Shown here piece by piece: positions 8,226-18,242 of a stretch of DNA of 64,000 nucleotides. The stretch is from Cystobacter fuscus. Lineage in GTDB: Bacteria > Myxococcota > Myxococcia > Myxococcales > Myxococcaceae. A model generated the notes under the pieces. It did not search any database, was not told where the DNA came from, and worked only from the letters and a program-made list of their open reading frames with translations. The position numbers and the translations under genes were made by a program. Position 1 is the stretch's first letter; the number at the start of each line of letters is the position of its first letter. The stretch covers positions 248,001-312,000 of the forward strand of contig NZ_CP022098.1 in NCBI RefSeq assembly GCF_002305875.1, given 5' to 3'.

Positions 8226-9263
8226 ATGAGTGTCTTTCCCTCCGCCCTGCCCGAGCCCGACATCACTCCCCTGCGCGGAGGGCCCGTGTTGCGCTGGGGC
8301 GTGCTCGCGCCCGGCCGGATCGCGGGGGCCTTCGTCTGGGCGCTCCACCAGCACACCGACCAACGCGTGCACGCCGTGGCCTCGCGCGAGCCCGAGCGCG
8401 CGCGGAGCTTCGCGGCGACGTATGGCATTTCACGGGTCCACGGCTCCTACGAGCAGCTCGTGGCGGACCCCGACATCGATATCGTCTACGTGGCCTCTCC
8501 CCACAGCGGGCACAAGGCGCAGGCCCTGCTCGCCATCGCCGCGGGCAAGCACGTGCTCGTGGAGAAGCCCTTCGCGCTCAACGCCGCCGAGGCCCGGGAG
8601 ATCGCCCAGGCCGCGCGCGCGGCGGGCGTGTTCGCCATGGAAGCCATGTGGACCCGCTTCCTGCCGCAGACCGTCCTCATCGACCGGCTCCTGCGCGACG
8701 GCGTGCTCGGCGATCCCCGCCTCGTGGTGGCGGACTTCGGCGTCCGCTTCGACTTCGAGCCCGAGGGCCGCATCTTCAGTCCCTCGCTCGGTGGCGGGGC
8801 CCTGCTCGACCTCGCCGTCTACCCCCTGTGGTTCGCGCACTTCGTGCTCGGCACGCCCGCTCAGGTGCTCGCGACGGGCGTACTCGCGAAGACGGGCGTG
8901 GATGGGCAGACCGCGCTCGTGTTGACCACGGACTCGGGCGCGCAGGCGCTCGTGCACACCTCGCTCTTCATCGACACCCCCAACGAGGCGGCCATCAGCG
9001 GCACGCTCGCTCGCCTCCAGGTGGAGGCGCGGTTCATCGCCCCCGGGGGATTCACGCTCTCGTCCCCCACCGGGGAGACGCGGCTGCGCTGGAGTGATTC
9101 CTCCGCCTTGCGCGGCAGTGGCGGCCTCGCCTACCAGGCCACGGCGATCGCCCGGCACATCGCCGAGGGCCTCACCGAATCGCCCTTGCATCCGCTCGCT
9201 CGCTCCATCGCCGTGCTCGAAACGATCGACGCGGCGCGCCGGCAGGTTGGCTACGTTCCGTGA
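8226..9263 (+). CDS. Gfo/Idh/MocA family NAD(P)-dependent oxidoreductase
   Basis: 345 residues from ATG 8226; an earlier in-frame ATG at 8181 would add a low-complexity leader. The Rossmann domain (about 15-135) has a GRIAGAF-type glycine motif and the family signature EKPFALN near residue 121. The C-terminal alpha/beta substrate domain includes GGGALLDLAVYPLW. The family oxidises or reduces sugars, inositols or trans-dihydrodiols; the exact substrate cannot be read from the sequence. Its stop overlaps the GTG start of the HAD gene by 4 bp, indicating translational coupling. Confidence 0.88.
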   Translation: MSVFPSALPEPDITPLRGGPVLRWGVLAPGRIAGAFVWALHQHTDQRVHAVASREPERARSFAATYGISRVHGSYEQLVADPDIDIVYVASPHSGHKAQALLAIAAGKHVLVEKPFALNAAEAREIAQAARAAGVFAMEAMWTRFLPQTVLIDRLLRDGVLGDPRLVVADFGVRFDFEPEGRIFSPSLGGGALLDLAVYPLWFAHFVLGTPAQVLATGVLAKTGVDGQTALVLTTDSGAQALVHTSLFIDTPNEAAISGTLARLQVEARFIAPGGFTLSSPTGETRLRWSDSSALRGSGGLAYQATAIARHIAEGLTESPLHPLARSIAVLETIDAARRQVGYVP

Positions 9264-9931
9264 GTGGACGGGCCATGGGAGTGCCGCGGATGGTGACGGA
9301 CGTCGTGTTCGATTTCGATGGGACGCTGGTGGACTCGCGCGCGCTGGTCCTCCGGCTCTACAACGAGATCGCCCGGCGCAGGGGCTTCAGCCTGTTGACC
9401 GCGAGCAACCTGGAGGAGATGCGAGGCCTGCCGCTGCTCGAGCGGGGCCGGCGCCTGGGCGTCTCTCCCTTTCACGTGCCCGGGCTGGTGGGCGAGTTCC
9501 TCCAGAACTACCGCAAGGAGCTGTCCGGGCTCGGCTTCTACGAGGGCATCCCCGAGCTGTTGAGCGAGCTGCGCGCCCGGGGGCTGCGGCTGAGCATCCT
9601 GTCCTCCAACGAGGAGTCGAACATCCGCGACGTGCTGCGGCGGCACGGCGTGGAGGACTGGGTGGTGGGCATCCAGGGCGGCAGCCGCGTCTTCGGAAAG
9701 GCCCGGCCGCTGCGGGCGCTGATGAAGCGGCGCGGCCTGTCGCGTGAGCAGCTCGTCTACATCGGGGACGAGCGCCGGGACGTGGAGGCGTGCCGGCAGG
9801 TGGGTGTGAGGATGATCGCCGTGTCGTGGGGCTTCGACTCCCTCTCCGCGCTGCGGGACGCGGGTGCGGAGGTGATCGTCGACTCCCCGGCGCGCATCCT
9901 CGAGTTCCTGGAGCGCGCCCCCGTCCCTTGA
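9260..9931 (+). CDS. HAD-superfamily hydrolase (phosphoglycolate phosphatase-like)
   Basis: 223 residues from GTG 9260 (ATG 9275 and 9290 are alternatives). HAD motif I is DFDGTLVDS near residue 17, motif II LSSNEES, motif III Lys in GKARPLRALMKR, and motif IV YIGDERRDVEA. An alpha-helical cap lies between motifs I and II. It is probably a cytoplasmic phosphatase acting on a small phospho-metabolite; the specificity is unknown. It overlaps the upstream oxidoreductase gene by 4 bp, which suggests a shared pathway. Confidence 0.87.
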   Translation: MSGRAMGVPRMVTDVVFDFDGTLVDSRALVLRLYNEIARRRGFSLLTASNLEEMRGLPLLERGRRLGVSPFHVPGLVGEFLQNYRKELSGLGFYEGIPELLSELRARGLRLSILSSNEESNIRDVLRRHGVEDWVVGIQGGSRVFGKARPLRALMKRRGLSREQLVYIGDERRDVEACRQVGVRMIAVSWGFDSLSALRDAGAEVIVDSPARILEFLERAPVP

Positions 9932-10172
9932 GGCGGAGGTGGCTACTCCAGCATCCAGTAGGGCACCGCTGCCGTGACGGGGTGTCATGGACAGCGGGAC
10001 GGAGGTGCCACTCCTGGGTGTGGGGGCAGGCGTCCCCCATGCTAGCGAGACGGGCGTGATGGCGCCGTGACGGCTCAATGCGGTTGACGTGCCTGAAAAC
10101 GTAGTGGAGATAACGCCACGCCTGCTTCCGCGGCGCACGCCGCTGCTTTCACTCTCAATCGGGGGGATTGTC

Positions 10173-13100
10173 ATGTCACGGCACTTGTCTTTGTTTGTCG
10201 CGTGGATGGTGGTGGGGACTGCCTGCCAATCTGGCAATGGGCCCCAGCCGCCTCCGCCCAACCCACCCACGCCGCTCGCAGCGCCCTCGGCCCCGGGGCC
10301 GGTGGAGGCCGTCGCCGAGGTGGGCGGCGCCACGCTCACGTGGAGCGCCCCGGCCCAGGAGGGTGGAAGCCCCATCACCGGCTACCGGGTGGACAGCGAG
10401 CCCCGGGAGGCCACGCTGGCCGTCCAACTCGAGGCAACCACGGCCCGTGTCACGGGCCTGCACGCGGGTGTCACCTACCGTTTCTCCGTGGCGGCGGTGA
10501 ACGTGGTGGGAGCGGGGCCGGCCACCTCATCGGCGGCCGTCACCCTTCCCGATGTCCCCGGAGCCCCTGTCCTGCTGTCCGCGAGGCGCGGCGATGCGGA
10601 GGTGGAGGTGACGTGGAAGGAGCCCGGGTCGGATGGAGGGCGTCCCATCACGGGCTACCTCGTCACCGCGCATCCCCAGGGCGTGCGGGTGAAAGTGGAG
10701 GCAGAGGCCCGCTCGGCCGTGGTGGGTGGGCTGACCAATGGCGAGCCCTCCACCTTCACGGTGCGCGCGCTCAATGCCGTGGGTGAGGGACTCGACTCCT
10801 CCGCTTCGGTGCGCGTGGTGCCCGCGACCGTGCCCTCGGCGCCCACGGAGGTGGAGGCCACCGCGGCCATCCGCGAGGCCACCGTCACCTGGAGCGAGCC
10901 CGCGAGCACCGGCGGGCTGCCCGTGGAGGAGTACGTGGTGACGGTCGAGCCAGGTGGCATGCGCCTGCTCAAGGGCGCCGAGGCTCGGAGCGCCACGGTC
11001 ACCGGGCTGAGCAACGGCACGGAGTACACCTTCACCGTGACGGCGAGGAACGAGGTGGGCGAGGGCGCTGGAGCGAGCGCGTCCAGGCAACGCACGTTGA
11101 ATGTGCCCCTCGCCCCCGGCGCGGTGAAGGCCACCGGGGGCGTGCGCTCGGCCACGGTCTCCTGGGAGGCCCCCGCCGGGGACGGTGGCTCCGCCATCAC
11201 CGGCTACACCGTGGAGGTCCACCCCACGGGCACCCACGCGCGGGTGGGCGCGGAGACGCGTGAGGTGACGCTGCCGGAACTGCCCAGCACGCGCGCCTAC
11301 ACCTTCACCGTGTCCGCCACCAACGCGGTGGGAACCAGCGACGTGTCGTCCGCTTCATCCGCGGTGCGGCCCCTGCCGATGCCCGTGCAGGTGACGGCCC
11401 TCTCGGTGCCCTCCTCCCAGGAGGGGTGCCTCTCCATCTCCTACACGCTCCGTCAGCAGGATGGAGAGCGCGCCGACGTCATCGTGGAGGTGGACGCGAA
11501 GGGAGACGGTGCCTTCCAGCGCGTCACCCAGGCCGGCTCCACCGACCACGAGGGCCTGCTCGCGCGCGCCACCTCGCCGGCGGGCGCCCCCCACCGCTTC
11601 CTGTGGAACCGCGCCGTCGACGTACCCGGTGCCTCCACGGCCCGCGTGCGCGTGAGCGCCCGGGTAGGCGGCACCGGACAGGACTCGAGGACGGTGGCGC
11701 TGTCCCTGCCCGCGGTCGGTCCCCGCTGCGAGCCGCGGATGGACACCGGCCGCGTCAGCACGACGCGGGGCCATCCCCACTCGGGCACGGTGGGAGACTT
11801 CGATCGGGATGGCAAGCTGGACCTCGCCATCGTCGAGCAGCCCCACGGCTCCTCCCTGACGCTGTTGATGGGACTGGGCAACGGTGGCTTCCAGCCGGCC
11901 CGCCAGCACGAGCTCGGCTCCTACCTGGGGGTGAACACCCGGCCCGTCGCCGCGGACCTGGACGGAGACGGCTCGCCGGAACTCATCTGGGCGGGCATGT
12001 ACCCGGGCCTGAGCGTGGCGAGGGGCCTCGGCAATGGCGCGTTCGACACCGTTCGCGCCTATCGCTTGGGATTCGGCTCGGGGAGCGAGAACACGCACCA
12101 GGGCGTCGCCGTCGCCGACTTCGACCGCGACGGCACTCCCGACGTGGCCGCGGTGGCGAGTGATGGCACCCTGGGTCTCCTGTTGAACCAGGGAGACGGC
12201 ACGCTCGGCGACTTCAAGCCCCTGGGACGCATGGGCTCCTCGGGAGCCAGGCTCGCCCTGGCCGACCTCGACGAGGATGGCCACCAGGATCTGCTGGCCG
12301 CGGGCATCGGTGCGGCCTTCGCCGTGCTGTCCAACGGGGAGGGCCCCTTCCGCATCCAGCAGGTGCAGGGGGCGTTCCTGACGCACGACCAGGCGCTGGG
12401 GGACTTCGACAAGGACGGCCACGTGGACCTGATCACCGCCACGTCGCAGGGCAACACCACCCAGCTCTTCCTCTTCCGGGGAGACGGCCGGGGCGGCTTC
12501 TCCACGGCGGAGCGCGTGGCCTCGCTCCAGGATGACACCTTCTACTGGGAACATGCCTCCGTGGCGGCGGCGGACCTGGACGGAGATGGCCAGTTGGACC
12601 TCGCGGTGAAGGTCGAGGAGGACAACACCCTGGCCCTGCTGCGGGGACTGGGGGATGGAACCTTCGCGCCCGGCCCGCGGCTGCCCGCGGGACGCATGCC
12701 CTACTTCGTCACCACCGCAGACTTCGATGGGGACGGCGTGTCCGACGTGGCGACGCTCCAGCAGTCAAGCGACGACGCGCGCGTGTGGCTCGGTGGCCCG
12801 GGCCGCACGACCCAGGCGCTGCTCACCGGGCCTGGCAGTCACTTCGCCACGGGAGACTTCAATGGGGATGGCTGGACGGATGCCGTCACCTCCACGGGGC
12901 CGGGCCTGGACCAGGTGGGGGTGAGCCTCGGTGGCCCCGGGGGCCTGTTGCCTCGGCCCGCCGTGGCGGTGGGGTCCCTCGTGCACGAGCTGCTGGTCGC
13001 GCGTGTGGACGCGGACGCGGCGCTGGACGTGGTGGTGGTGCGCGATTCCACCGACGGGACCGTGGGGCTCCTGCTGGGCAACGGTGACGGCACCCTGCGT

Positions 13101-13859
13101 CCCGGCCCCGACCTCTCGCCTGGAGGACAAGTGCTACACGCCGACGCGGGTGACGTGAATGGGGACGGAAGGCTGGATCTCGTCTTCCGCACCCTGCGCG
13201 TGGAGGGCGACTCCTACCTGAACGAGGTGCGGCTGCTGCTCGGCCGGGGGGATGGCACCTTCGAGCCTCCCGTCGTCCTGAGCGCCGGAGACAGCCCGAC
13301 GCGAGCGCTACTGGGAGACCTGGATCACAACGGCACGCTGGACCTGGTGGTGCCGCAGGGGTCGTATGGCCAGGTCACGAAGGTGCTGATGGGCCGCGGT
13401 GATGGCACCTTCACGGACGGAGCCACGCTGTCGCTCGGGTATGACGTCTACCTGAACGAACTGCGCCTGGCCGACCTGGACGACGATGGCTTCCTGGACG
13501 CCGTGTACAGCGGCCACGGCGTGTCGTACAGCCTCTACGTGATGAAGGGCACCGGCACCGGTCGATTCGCCCATGTCGGCACGTACCCCGCGGAAGGAAA
13601 CTGCTCCGGCCTGGACGTGGTGGACTTCGACCAGGATGGATGGCGGGACGTGCTGTGCGCCAACCCAGGCATGGACTCGGTGTCCCTGCTGCGGGGCGTG
13701 GGCCAGGGAGTGCTCGCTCCGGCTCAGGTCTTCGGGGTCTACGAGTACGCCGCCATGGAGCTCGCGGTGCTGGACGCGAATGGGGATGGCCTGCTGGACC
13801 TGCTCCTCGGGAGTGGCCTGGGCCTCTCCGGGAAGACCGCGCTGCTCCTCCAGCACTGA
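10173..13859 (+). CDS. Large lipoprotein with four Fn3 domains and an FG-GAP/VCBS repeat propeller
   Basis: 1228 residues from ATG 10173, chosen because it opens a lipoprotein leader (SLFVAWMVVGTAC) after a G-rich stretch. A Pro-rich linker is followed by four fibronectin type III domains (about 35-400), each with a GG-x-PITGY- or PVEEY-like core and TAxNxVG ends. After a beta domain come about 14 calcium-binding FG-GAP/VCBS units with DFDRDGKLDL, DLDGDG and DVNGDGRLDL motifs, which form a beta-propeller. It is surface or periplasmic and may mediate adhesion or matrix binding; no catalytic motif is visible. There is no MYXO-CTERM tail. Confidence 0.85.
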   Translation: MSRHLSLFVAWMVVGTACQSGNGPQPPPPNPPTPLAAPSAPGPVEAVAEVGGATLTWSAPAQEGGSPITGYRVDSEPREATLAVQLEATTARVTGLHAGVTYRFSVAAVNVVGAGPATSSAAVTLPDVPGAPVLLSARRGDAEVEVTWKEPGSDGGRPITGYLVTAHPQGVRVKVEAEARSAVVGGLTNGEPSTFTVRALNAVGEGLDSSASVRVVPATVPSAPTEVEATAAIREATVTWSEPASTGGLPVEEYVVTVEPGGMRLLKGAEARSATVTGLSNGTEYTFTVTARNEVGEGAGASASRQRTLNVPLAPGAVKATGGVRSATVSWEAPAGDGGSAITGYTVEVHPTGTHARVGAETREVTLPELPSTRAYTFTVSATNAVGTSDVSSASSAVRPLPMPVQVTALSVPSSQEGCLSISYTLRQQDGERADVIVEVDAKGDGAFQRVTQAGSTDHEGLLARATSPAGAPHRFLWNRAVDVPGASTARVRVSARVGGTGQDSRTVALSLPAVGPRCEPRMDTGRVSTTRGHPHSGTVGDFDRDGKLDLAIVEQPHGSSLTLLMGLGNGGFQPARQHELGSYLGVNTRPVAADLDGDGSPELIWAGMYPGLSVARGLGNGAFDTVRAYRLGFGSGSENTHQGVAVADFDRDGTPDVAAVASDGTLGLLLNQGDGTLGDFKPLGRMGSSGARLALADLDEDGHQDLLAAGIGAAFAVLSNGEGPFRIQQVQGAFLTHDQALGDFDKDGHVDLITATSQGNTTQLFLFRGDGRGGFSTAERVASLQDDTFYWEHASVAAADLDGDGQLDLAVKVEEDNTLALLRGLGDGTFAPGPRLPAGRMPYFVTTADFDGDGVSDVATLQQSSDDARVWLGGPGRTTQALLTGPGSHFATGDFNGDGWTDAVTSTGPGLDQVGVSLGGPGGLLPRPAVAVGSLVHELLVARVDADAALDVVVVRDSTDGTVGLLLGNGDGTLRPGPDLSPGGQVLHADAGDVNGDGRLDLVFRTLRVEGDSYLNEVRLLLGRGDGTFEPPVVLSAGDSPTRALLGDLDHNGTLDLVVPQGSYGQVTKVLMGRGDGTFTDGATLSLGYDVYLNELRLADLDDDGFLDAVYSGHGVSYSLYVMKGTGTGRFAHVGTYPAEGNCSGLDVVDFDQDGWRDVLCANPGMDSVSLLRGVGQGVLAPAQVFGVYEYAAMELAVLDANGDGLLDLLLGSGLGLSGKTALLLQH

Positions 13860-13876
13860 AACCCCCGGGCCAGTGT

Positions 13877-13905
13877 GGGAGCCGCGTGGACGCGTCGCGG
13901 CTCCC
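13877..13905. terminator. Bidirectional hairpin between convergent giant genes
   Basis: A perfect 10 bp stem, GGGAGCCGCG at 13877-13886 pairing with 13896-13905, loop 9, centred in the 56 bp gap between two convergent genes. There is no clear T tract. Confidence 0.5.
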
Positions 13906-13915
13906 CCAGTCCGGG

Positions 13916-16900
13916 TCAGCGCGCCGGCCGCCGGCGCATGGCCAGCCACGCCAGCAGGGCGAGCGCGCTCCAGGCCAGGCCCGAGCCCACCGGGACGGTG
14001 GAGCAACCTCCGGGCTCCGTCACCGCCACCCCGGGCAGCACGCGGACCGGGAGCGAGCACGTCGCGGTGTTCCCGGCCTCGTCGCGAGCGGTGAAGGTGA
14101 CGGAGTGCTCACCCACCGCGAAGACGCCGCCGCTGGGCGGGTCCGCCACGACGGTGGGCGCGGGGGTGATGCCGTCTCGGGCGACCGCGTCCGGGAACGT
14201 CACCTGGGCGCCCCAGCCGGCCGTGGCCCGGACCTCCACCGGCTCGGGGCACGTCACCTGGGGCGCGGTGGTGTCCCGCACGGTGACGGTGAAGCGGCAG
14301 ACGGCGGTGTTGCCCGCCTCGTCCCTCGAGGAGACGCTCACCCGGGTGGTGCCTCGCGGGTAGAGCGCGCCCGAGGCGTGGCTCACCTCGAGCGTGGCCG
14401 TGGAGACGGTGTCCACGGCGGTGGGTGCCGGGAAGCTCACCGGGGTGCCCTGGGCGCTGGTGGCCTCCACCTGGACGTCCTCGGGGCACGTCACCTGGGG
14501 CGCGGTGGTGTCCCGCACCGACACCCGGAAGGAGCAGGTGCTGCTCAGCCCGGCCAGATCCGTGGCGGTGATGGTGACGCGGTGGACACCATTCGCGAGC
14601 GTGCTGCCCGAGGCGGGCTGGGACGTGAGCGTGGGCGTGGGCCGGACGCCATCCGAGGCCGTCGCGGGAGGGAAGTCCACGCGCGCGCCCTCGGGGCTGG
14701 TGGCCTCGACGGCGAGGTCATCCGGGCAGGCGAGCGAGGGCACCTGGGTGTCGCTGACGGTGACGACGAAGGAGCAGGAGGACGTGTTGCCCGCGGCGTC
14801 CGTGGCCGTCGCCGTCACGGTGTGCGAGCCGAAGCCGAAGAGGCTGCCCGGCGCGGCGGAGAGCGTCACGTGCGGTGGGGCCATGCGCCCGTCGGTGGCC
14901 GTCGGGGACCGGAAGTCCACATGGGCACCCGCGGCCTCGGTGCCCTCCACCGTCACGTCACCCGGGCAGAACACGGCCGGAGGCGTGTGGTCGCGCACGG
15001 TGACGTGGAAGGAGCAGGAGGCCCGGTTGCCGGCATCGTCCGAGGCGGTCGCCGTCACCTCGGACGTGCCGAGGGGGAAGAACCCTCCGGACGTCCGGCT
15101 GAAGGTGACGGAGGGCGAGGCCGTGACGTCGTCGTGGGTCTCGAGGGCGGGGAAGAAGACGGGCGCGCCCGCGGGTTGGAGGGCTTCCACCACGAGGTCC
15201 TCGGGGCACGTCAACGTGGGAGGCTCACGGTTGGTGAGGGCCGCGACCTCCAGCAGCCAGGGCTCCCGCCCGGTGTACCCGTCGTCCGCGGCGAAGGCGA
15301 CACGGTCTCCCAGCCGGACGAAGCTACGCGGCATCGAGCCGAGGGCGCCGGGGAAGAGGTCCACCAGCCGGCGTGTGCCCTCCCGGGTGCCATCCGACAG
15401 CCACGACTCGTTGCCGGAGTCCGGCGCGGAGGCGGCGAAGAGCAACAGCCCCTCGGACTCGAGCCCGAGTAGCCGCGAGCCCTGGATGAACTGGCTGTTG
15501 TCGTCAATGAAGGACGAGCCGGAGCCGGGATGGATGTCCGCCAACCGGAAGGTGCCCTCCTCGGTGCCGTCGCTGCGCCACAACTCGCGCCCGCTGACGC
15601 CGTCCTCGGCGGTGAAGAAGAGCAGCCCGCCCACCGCCACGAGCTCCTTCGGCTGTGACCCCCCGGTTCCAGGCCAGATGTCACCTACCCTGTGCGTGCC
15701 TCCGGAGGTGCCATCGCTGGTCCACAGCTCGGCGCCGTGCTCCGGGTCCGTGGCCACGAAGAAGAGGCGGCCCGCCGCCGCGGTGAAGCGGGTCGGCGCC
15801 ACCGTGCCCGGCCCGGGAGGAGCGAGCACCGCGACGAGCGCGGGCGCCTCCTGGGGCCCCCCCACGCGCCAGAGCCCCAGGCCCACGTCCGTGGTGGCCA
15901 CGAAGAAGAGCGCGCCGCCCACGTCCGTGAGACCCGACGGATTGGACGAGCCACTTCCCGGCATGAGGTCCGCCACCCTCGACGTGCCCTCGGGCGTACC
16001 ATCGGTGCGCCACACCTCGCGTCCGCTGACGCCATCCTGGGCGGTGAAGTACAGCCACTCCCCCACGGGGGTGAACGAGCGGGGAACGCTCGAGTTCCAG
16101 CCCGGCACGAGGTCCTTCACCAGGCGGGTGCCCTCGGGCGTGCCGTCGGTGCGCCACAGCTCCTCGCCCAGGCCGCTCTGCGTCCCGTAGAAGAAGACCT
16201 GTCCGCCGGCCGCCTCGAGGGCTCCGGGATAGGAGCCCGTCCACAGTTGCACCACGTCCCCGGTGGCCGCCCCCGCCGTCTTCCACAGGGCGCCCGTGGA
16301 CCCATCGGTCGAGAAGAAGATGAAGTCCGAGCCCAGGGAGGCTCCCTCGGTCGAGGGCGGGTCGATCCAGTCGGAGCCCAGGGACTTCACGGCGAAGGTG
16401 CCCGCCTCCGTCCCGTCCGTGCGCCAGAGGGAGTGGGTGAAGATGGTGGTGGCGCCGCCCAGTAGCTCGCGCGCATGGAAGAACCAGAGGCCTCCCGCGG
16501 TACCGAGGATGCTCGGGTTGGTGCCCCCGGCCTTCCACCACTCGCGGTAGATGTCCTTCACGCGGACGGTGTTCCACGCCTGGCCCTGGGACTTCCACAG
16601 CTCGTAGCCGGAGTGGCCGTCGTCGGCCGTGAAGTACAGGGTGTCCCCGATGGCGGACAGGAAGCGAGGCCCCGACGAGGGAGACGTGCCCGGGGCATCC
16701 CTCGGGTCGATGTTGCGGACGAGCACCGTGCCCTGCTCCGTGCCATCGGTGCGCCACAGCTCCACGCCGACGGTGGGGTCCTCGGCGACGAAGTAGAGCA
16801 TGTCATCGACGGCCGTCAGCTCGCGGACCGCGGCATCCCAGGAGGAGGTGGTGCTCTTGTACTGCTTGACGCGCACCGTGCCGGACGCCGTGCCGTCGCT

Positions 16901-18013
16901 GCTCCACAGCTCGTCGAAGGAGGGGTAGCTCCCCATGTCCGCCACGACGAAGAAGAGCCTGTTGCCCACGGCCGTCAGCGATACCAGCCCGTCGTTCGAA
17001 TAGGACAGGGTGAACTCCTTGAGGCGCACCGTGCCCGGCGCGGTGCCGTCGCTCCACCACAGGCTCCACTGGGTGGAACTCTCCTCGACGGCGATGGCGA
17101 GCGCGTCATCCACCCTGAGCAGGCTCATGCTCCGGGAGGTGGTGCCCGCGGGGTCGAGCCGAAGCACGGGCCGCGTCCCGGCCGTGGTCCCATCGCTCCG
17201 CCAGAGCGACTGGCCGGAGGCGTACGACTCCCGGGCGAGGAAGTAGAGGGCGCCATCGAGCGACACCAGCCCGGGCTCGCTCGGACGGAAATCCACCGGT
17301 TGCACCTCCGAGACGCGGACGGTCCCCGCCTCCGTCCCATCACTCGTCCACAGCCCGGAGCCGCTCCGGTCGCCTTCGATGGTGAAGTACAGGCGGCCCG
17401 CGTGCACCACCAGGTTGCTCATCGAGCAATACGATTCGCACACGGAGCGCAGGGCGGTGGTGACGCCGGTGGCCGGGTCGTACCGCCAGAGGGCGGGCGT
17501 GCCGTATTCGGTGAAGAAATAGACGGCTCCGGCCAGTCCGGTGAAGCCCTTGGGCGAGGAGCCATCGGTACCGGGTTGGAGGTCCGCCAGCCGGAAGGTG
17601 CCCTCGGGAGTCCCGTCGCTCCGCCACGGCTCTTTGTCCGGGTTCCCGCTCGAGAAGTAGAGCAGCCCATCCACCTCGGTGGGAGTCTCGGGCACATAGA
17701 CGCTGGCCACACGTGTGGTGCCCTCGTCGGTGCCGTCCGTGCGCCACAGACCGATCCTCTCCAGTTGCGCATCCGCCGCGGAGAAGTAGACGAACGACCC
17801 CATGCGGGCGAAGCCGGAGGGCCTGGAGCCGAAGGTCGTGTCCTCCTCGGGATGGATGTCCCGGATGAGGCGGACGGGGCGGGTGTCGGTCGTCGTGAGC
17901 GTGGCCTGGGCCATCCGCGCTGGAGCCCGCGAAGCCGCACCATCGCCAGGAGCACAGGCGGACAGCACGAGGCACAGGAACGCCAGACGCATGGGCGCTG
18001 GTTGCTTCATCAT
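13916..18013 (-). CDS. ELWxxDGT-repeat / HYR-domain surface protein with MYXO-CTERM tail
   Basis: 1365 residues from ATG 18013 (the next codon is also ATG), downstream of GAGGGGGAAA. A lipoprotein leader (LAFLCLVLSAC) is followed by about 17 ELWxxDGT-type repeats (residues about 50-1000; 13 keep the DGT core, such as ELWRTDGTPEGT). Five HYR beta domains follow (TCPEDLVVEA, FCPGDVTVEG, ACPDDLAVEA, TCPEDVQVEA, TCPEPVEVRA). The C-terminus is a MYXO-CTERM signal: a Cys in GGCSTV, a hydrophobic helix and RRRPAR. Having both a lipobox and a sorting tail is notable. MYXO-CTERM proteins are processed at the C-terminal Cys and displayed on the surface. Probably adhesive or matrix-related. Confidence 0.85.
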   Translation of the reverse strand: MMKQPAPMRLAFLCLVLSACAPGDGAASRAPARMAQATLTTTDTRPVRLIRDIHPEEDTTFGSRPSGFARMGSFVYFSAADAQLERIGLWRTDGTDEGTTRVASVYVPETPTEVDGLLYFSSGNPDKEPWRSDGTPEGTFRLADLQPGTDGSSPKGFTGLAGAVYFFTEYGTPALWRYDPATGVTTALRSVCESYCSMSNLVVHAGRLYFTIEGDRSGSGLWTSDGTEAGTVRVSEVQPVDFRPSEPGLVSLDGALYFLARESYASGQSLWRSDGTTAGTRPVLRLDPAGTTSRSMSLLRVDDALAIAVEESSTQWSLWWSDGTAPGTVRLKEFTLSYSNDGLVSLTAVGNRLFFVVADMGSYPSFDELWSSDGTASGTVRVKQYKSTTSSWDAAVRELTAVDDMLYFVAEDPTVGVELWRTDGTEQGTVLVRNIDPRDAPGTSPSSGPRFLSAIGDTLYFTADDGHSGYELWKSQGQAWNTVRVKDIYREWWKAGGTNPSILGTAGGLWFFHARELLGGATTIFTHSLWRTDGTEAGTFAVKSLGSDWIDPPSTEGASLGSDFIFFSTDGSTGALWKTAGAATGDVVQLWTGSYPGALEAAGGQVFFYGTQSGLGEELWRTDGTPEGTRLVKDLVPGWNSSVPRSFTPVGEWLYFTAQDGVSGREVWRTDGTPEGTSRVADLMPGSGSSNPSGLTDVGGALFFVATTDVGLGLWRVGGPQEAPALVAVLAPPGPGTVAPTRFTAAAGRLFFVATDPEHGAELWTSDGTSGGTHRVGDIWPGTGGSQPKELVAVGGLLFFTAEDGVSGRELWRSDGTEEGTFRLADIHPGSGSSFIDDNSQFIQGSRLLGLESEGLLLFAASAPDSGNESWLSDGTREGTRRLVDLFPGALGSMPRSFVRLGDRVAFAADDGYTGREPWLLEVAALTNREPPTLTCPEDLVVEALQPAGAPVFFPALETHDDVTASPSVTFSRTSGGFFPLGTSEVTATASDDAGNRASCSFHVTVRDHTPPAVFCPGDVTVEGTEAAGAHVDFRSPTATDGRMAPPHVTLSAAPGSLFGFGSHTVTATATDAAGNTSSCSFVVTVSDTQVPSLACPDDLAVEATSPEGARVDFPPATASDGVRPTPTLTSQPASGSTLANGVHRVTITATDLAGLSSTCSFRVSVRDTTAPQVTCPEDVQVEATSAQGTPVSFPAPTAVDTVSTATLEVSHASGALYPRGTTRVSVSSRDEAGNTAVCRFTVTVRDTTAPQVTCPEPVEVRATAGWGAQVTFPDAVARDGITPAPTVVADPPSGGVFAVGEHSVTFTARDEAGNTATCSLPVRVLPGVAVTEPGGCSTVPVGSGLAWSALALLAWLAMRRRPAR

Positions 18014-18172
18014 GGTGCGTGTTTCCCCCTCTGGAGCGCGCGGGCGCCCTTCTACCGCAAGCGAGTGGCGGACGTTTAGCGAGGCAGGCGTGACGGCGCC
18101 GTGACGGGCAGGTGGGCGTGTGGGAAACGGGGGCGCCCGGTTCAGGAGGGCCCTACTTGAAACGGCGGGAAG

Positions 18173-18232
18173 TTGGCAAGTGACCGCCAAAATAGGATGA
18201 CCTGTTGACTTGACGTCCAGGGTCGGTAGGGT
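18173..18232 (+). promoter_or_regulatory. Possible promoter and dyad upstream of the XRE operon
   Basis: The dyad TTGGC (18173-18177) and GCCAA (18186-18190) with an 8 bp spacer lies upstream of TTGACT (18205-18210) and TAGGGT (18227-18232), 16 bp apart. The dyad could be an autoregulatory operator for the XRE protein. The -10 box is poor and close to the start codon at 18243, so this is tentative. Confidence 0.25.
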
Positions 18233-18242
18233 TCGTACCACC

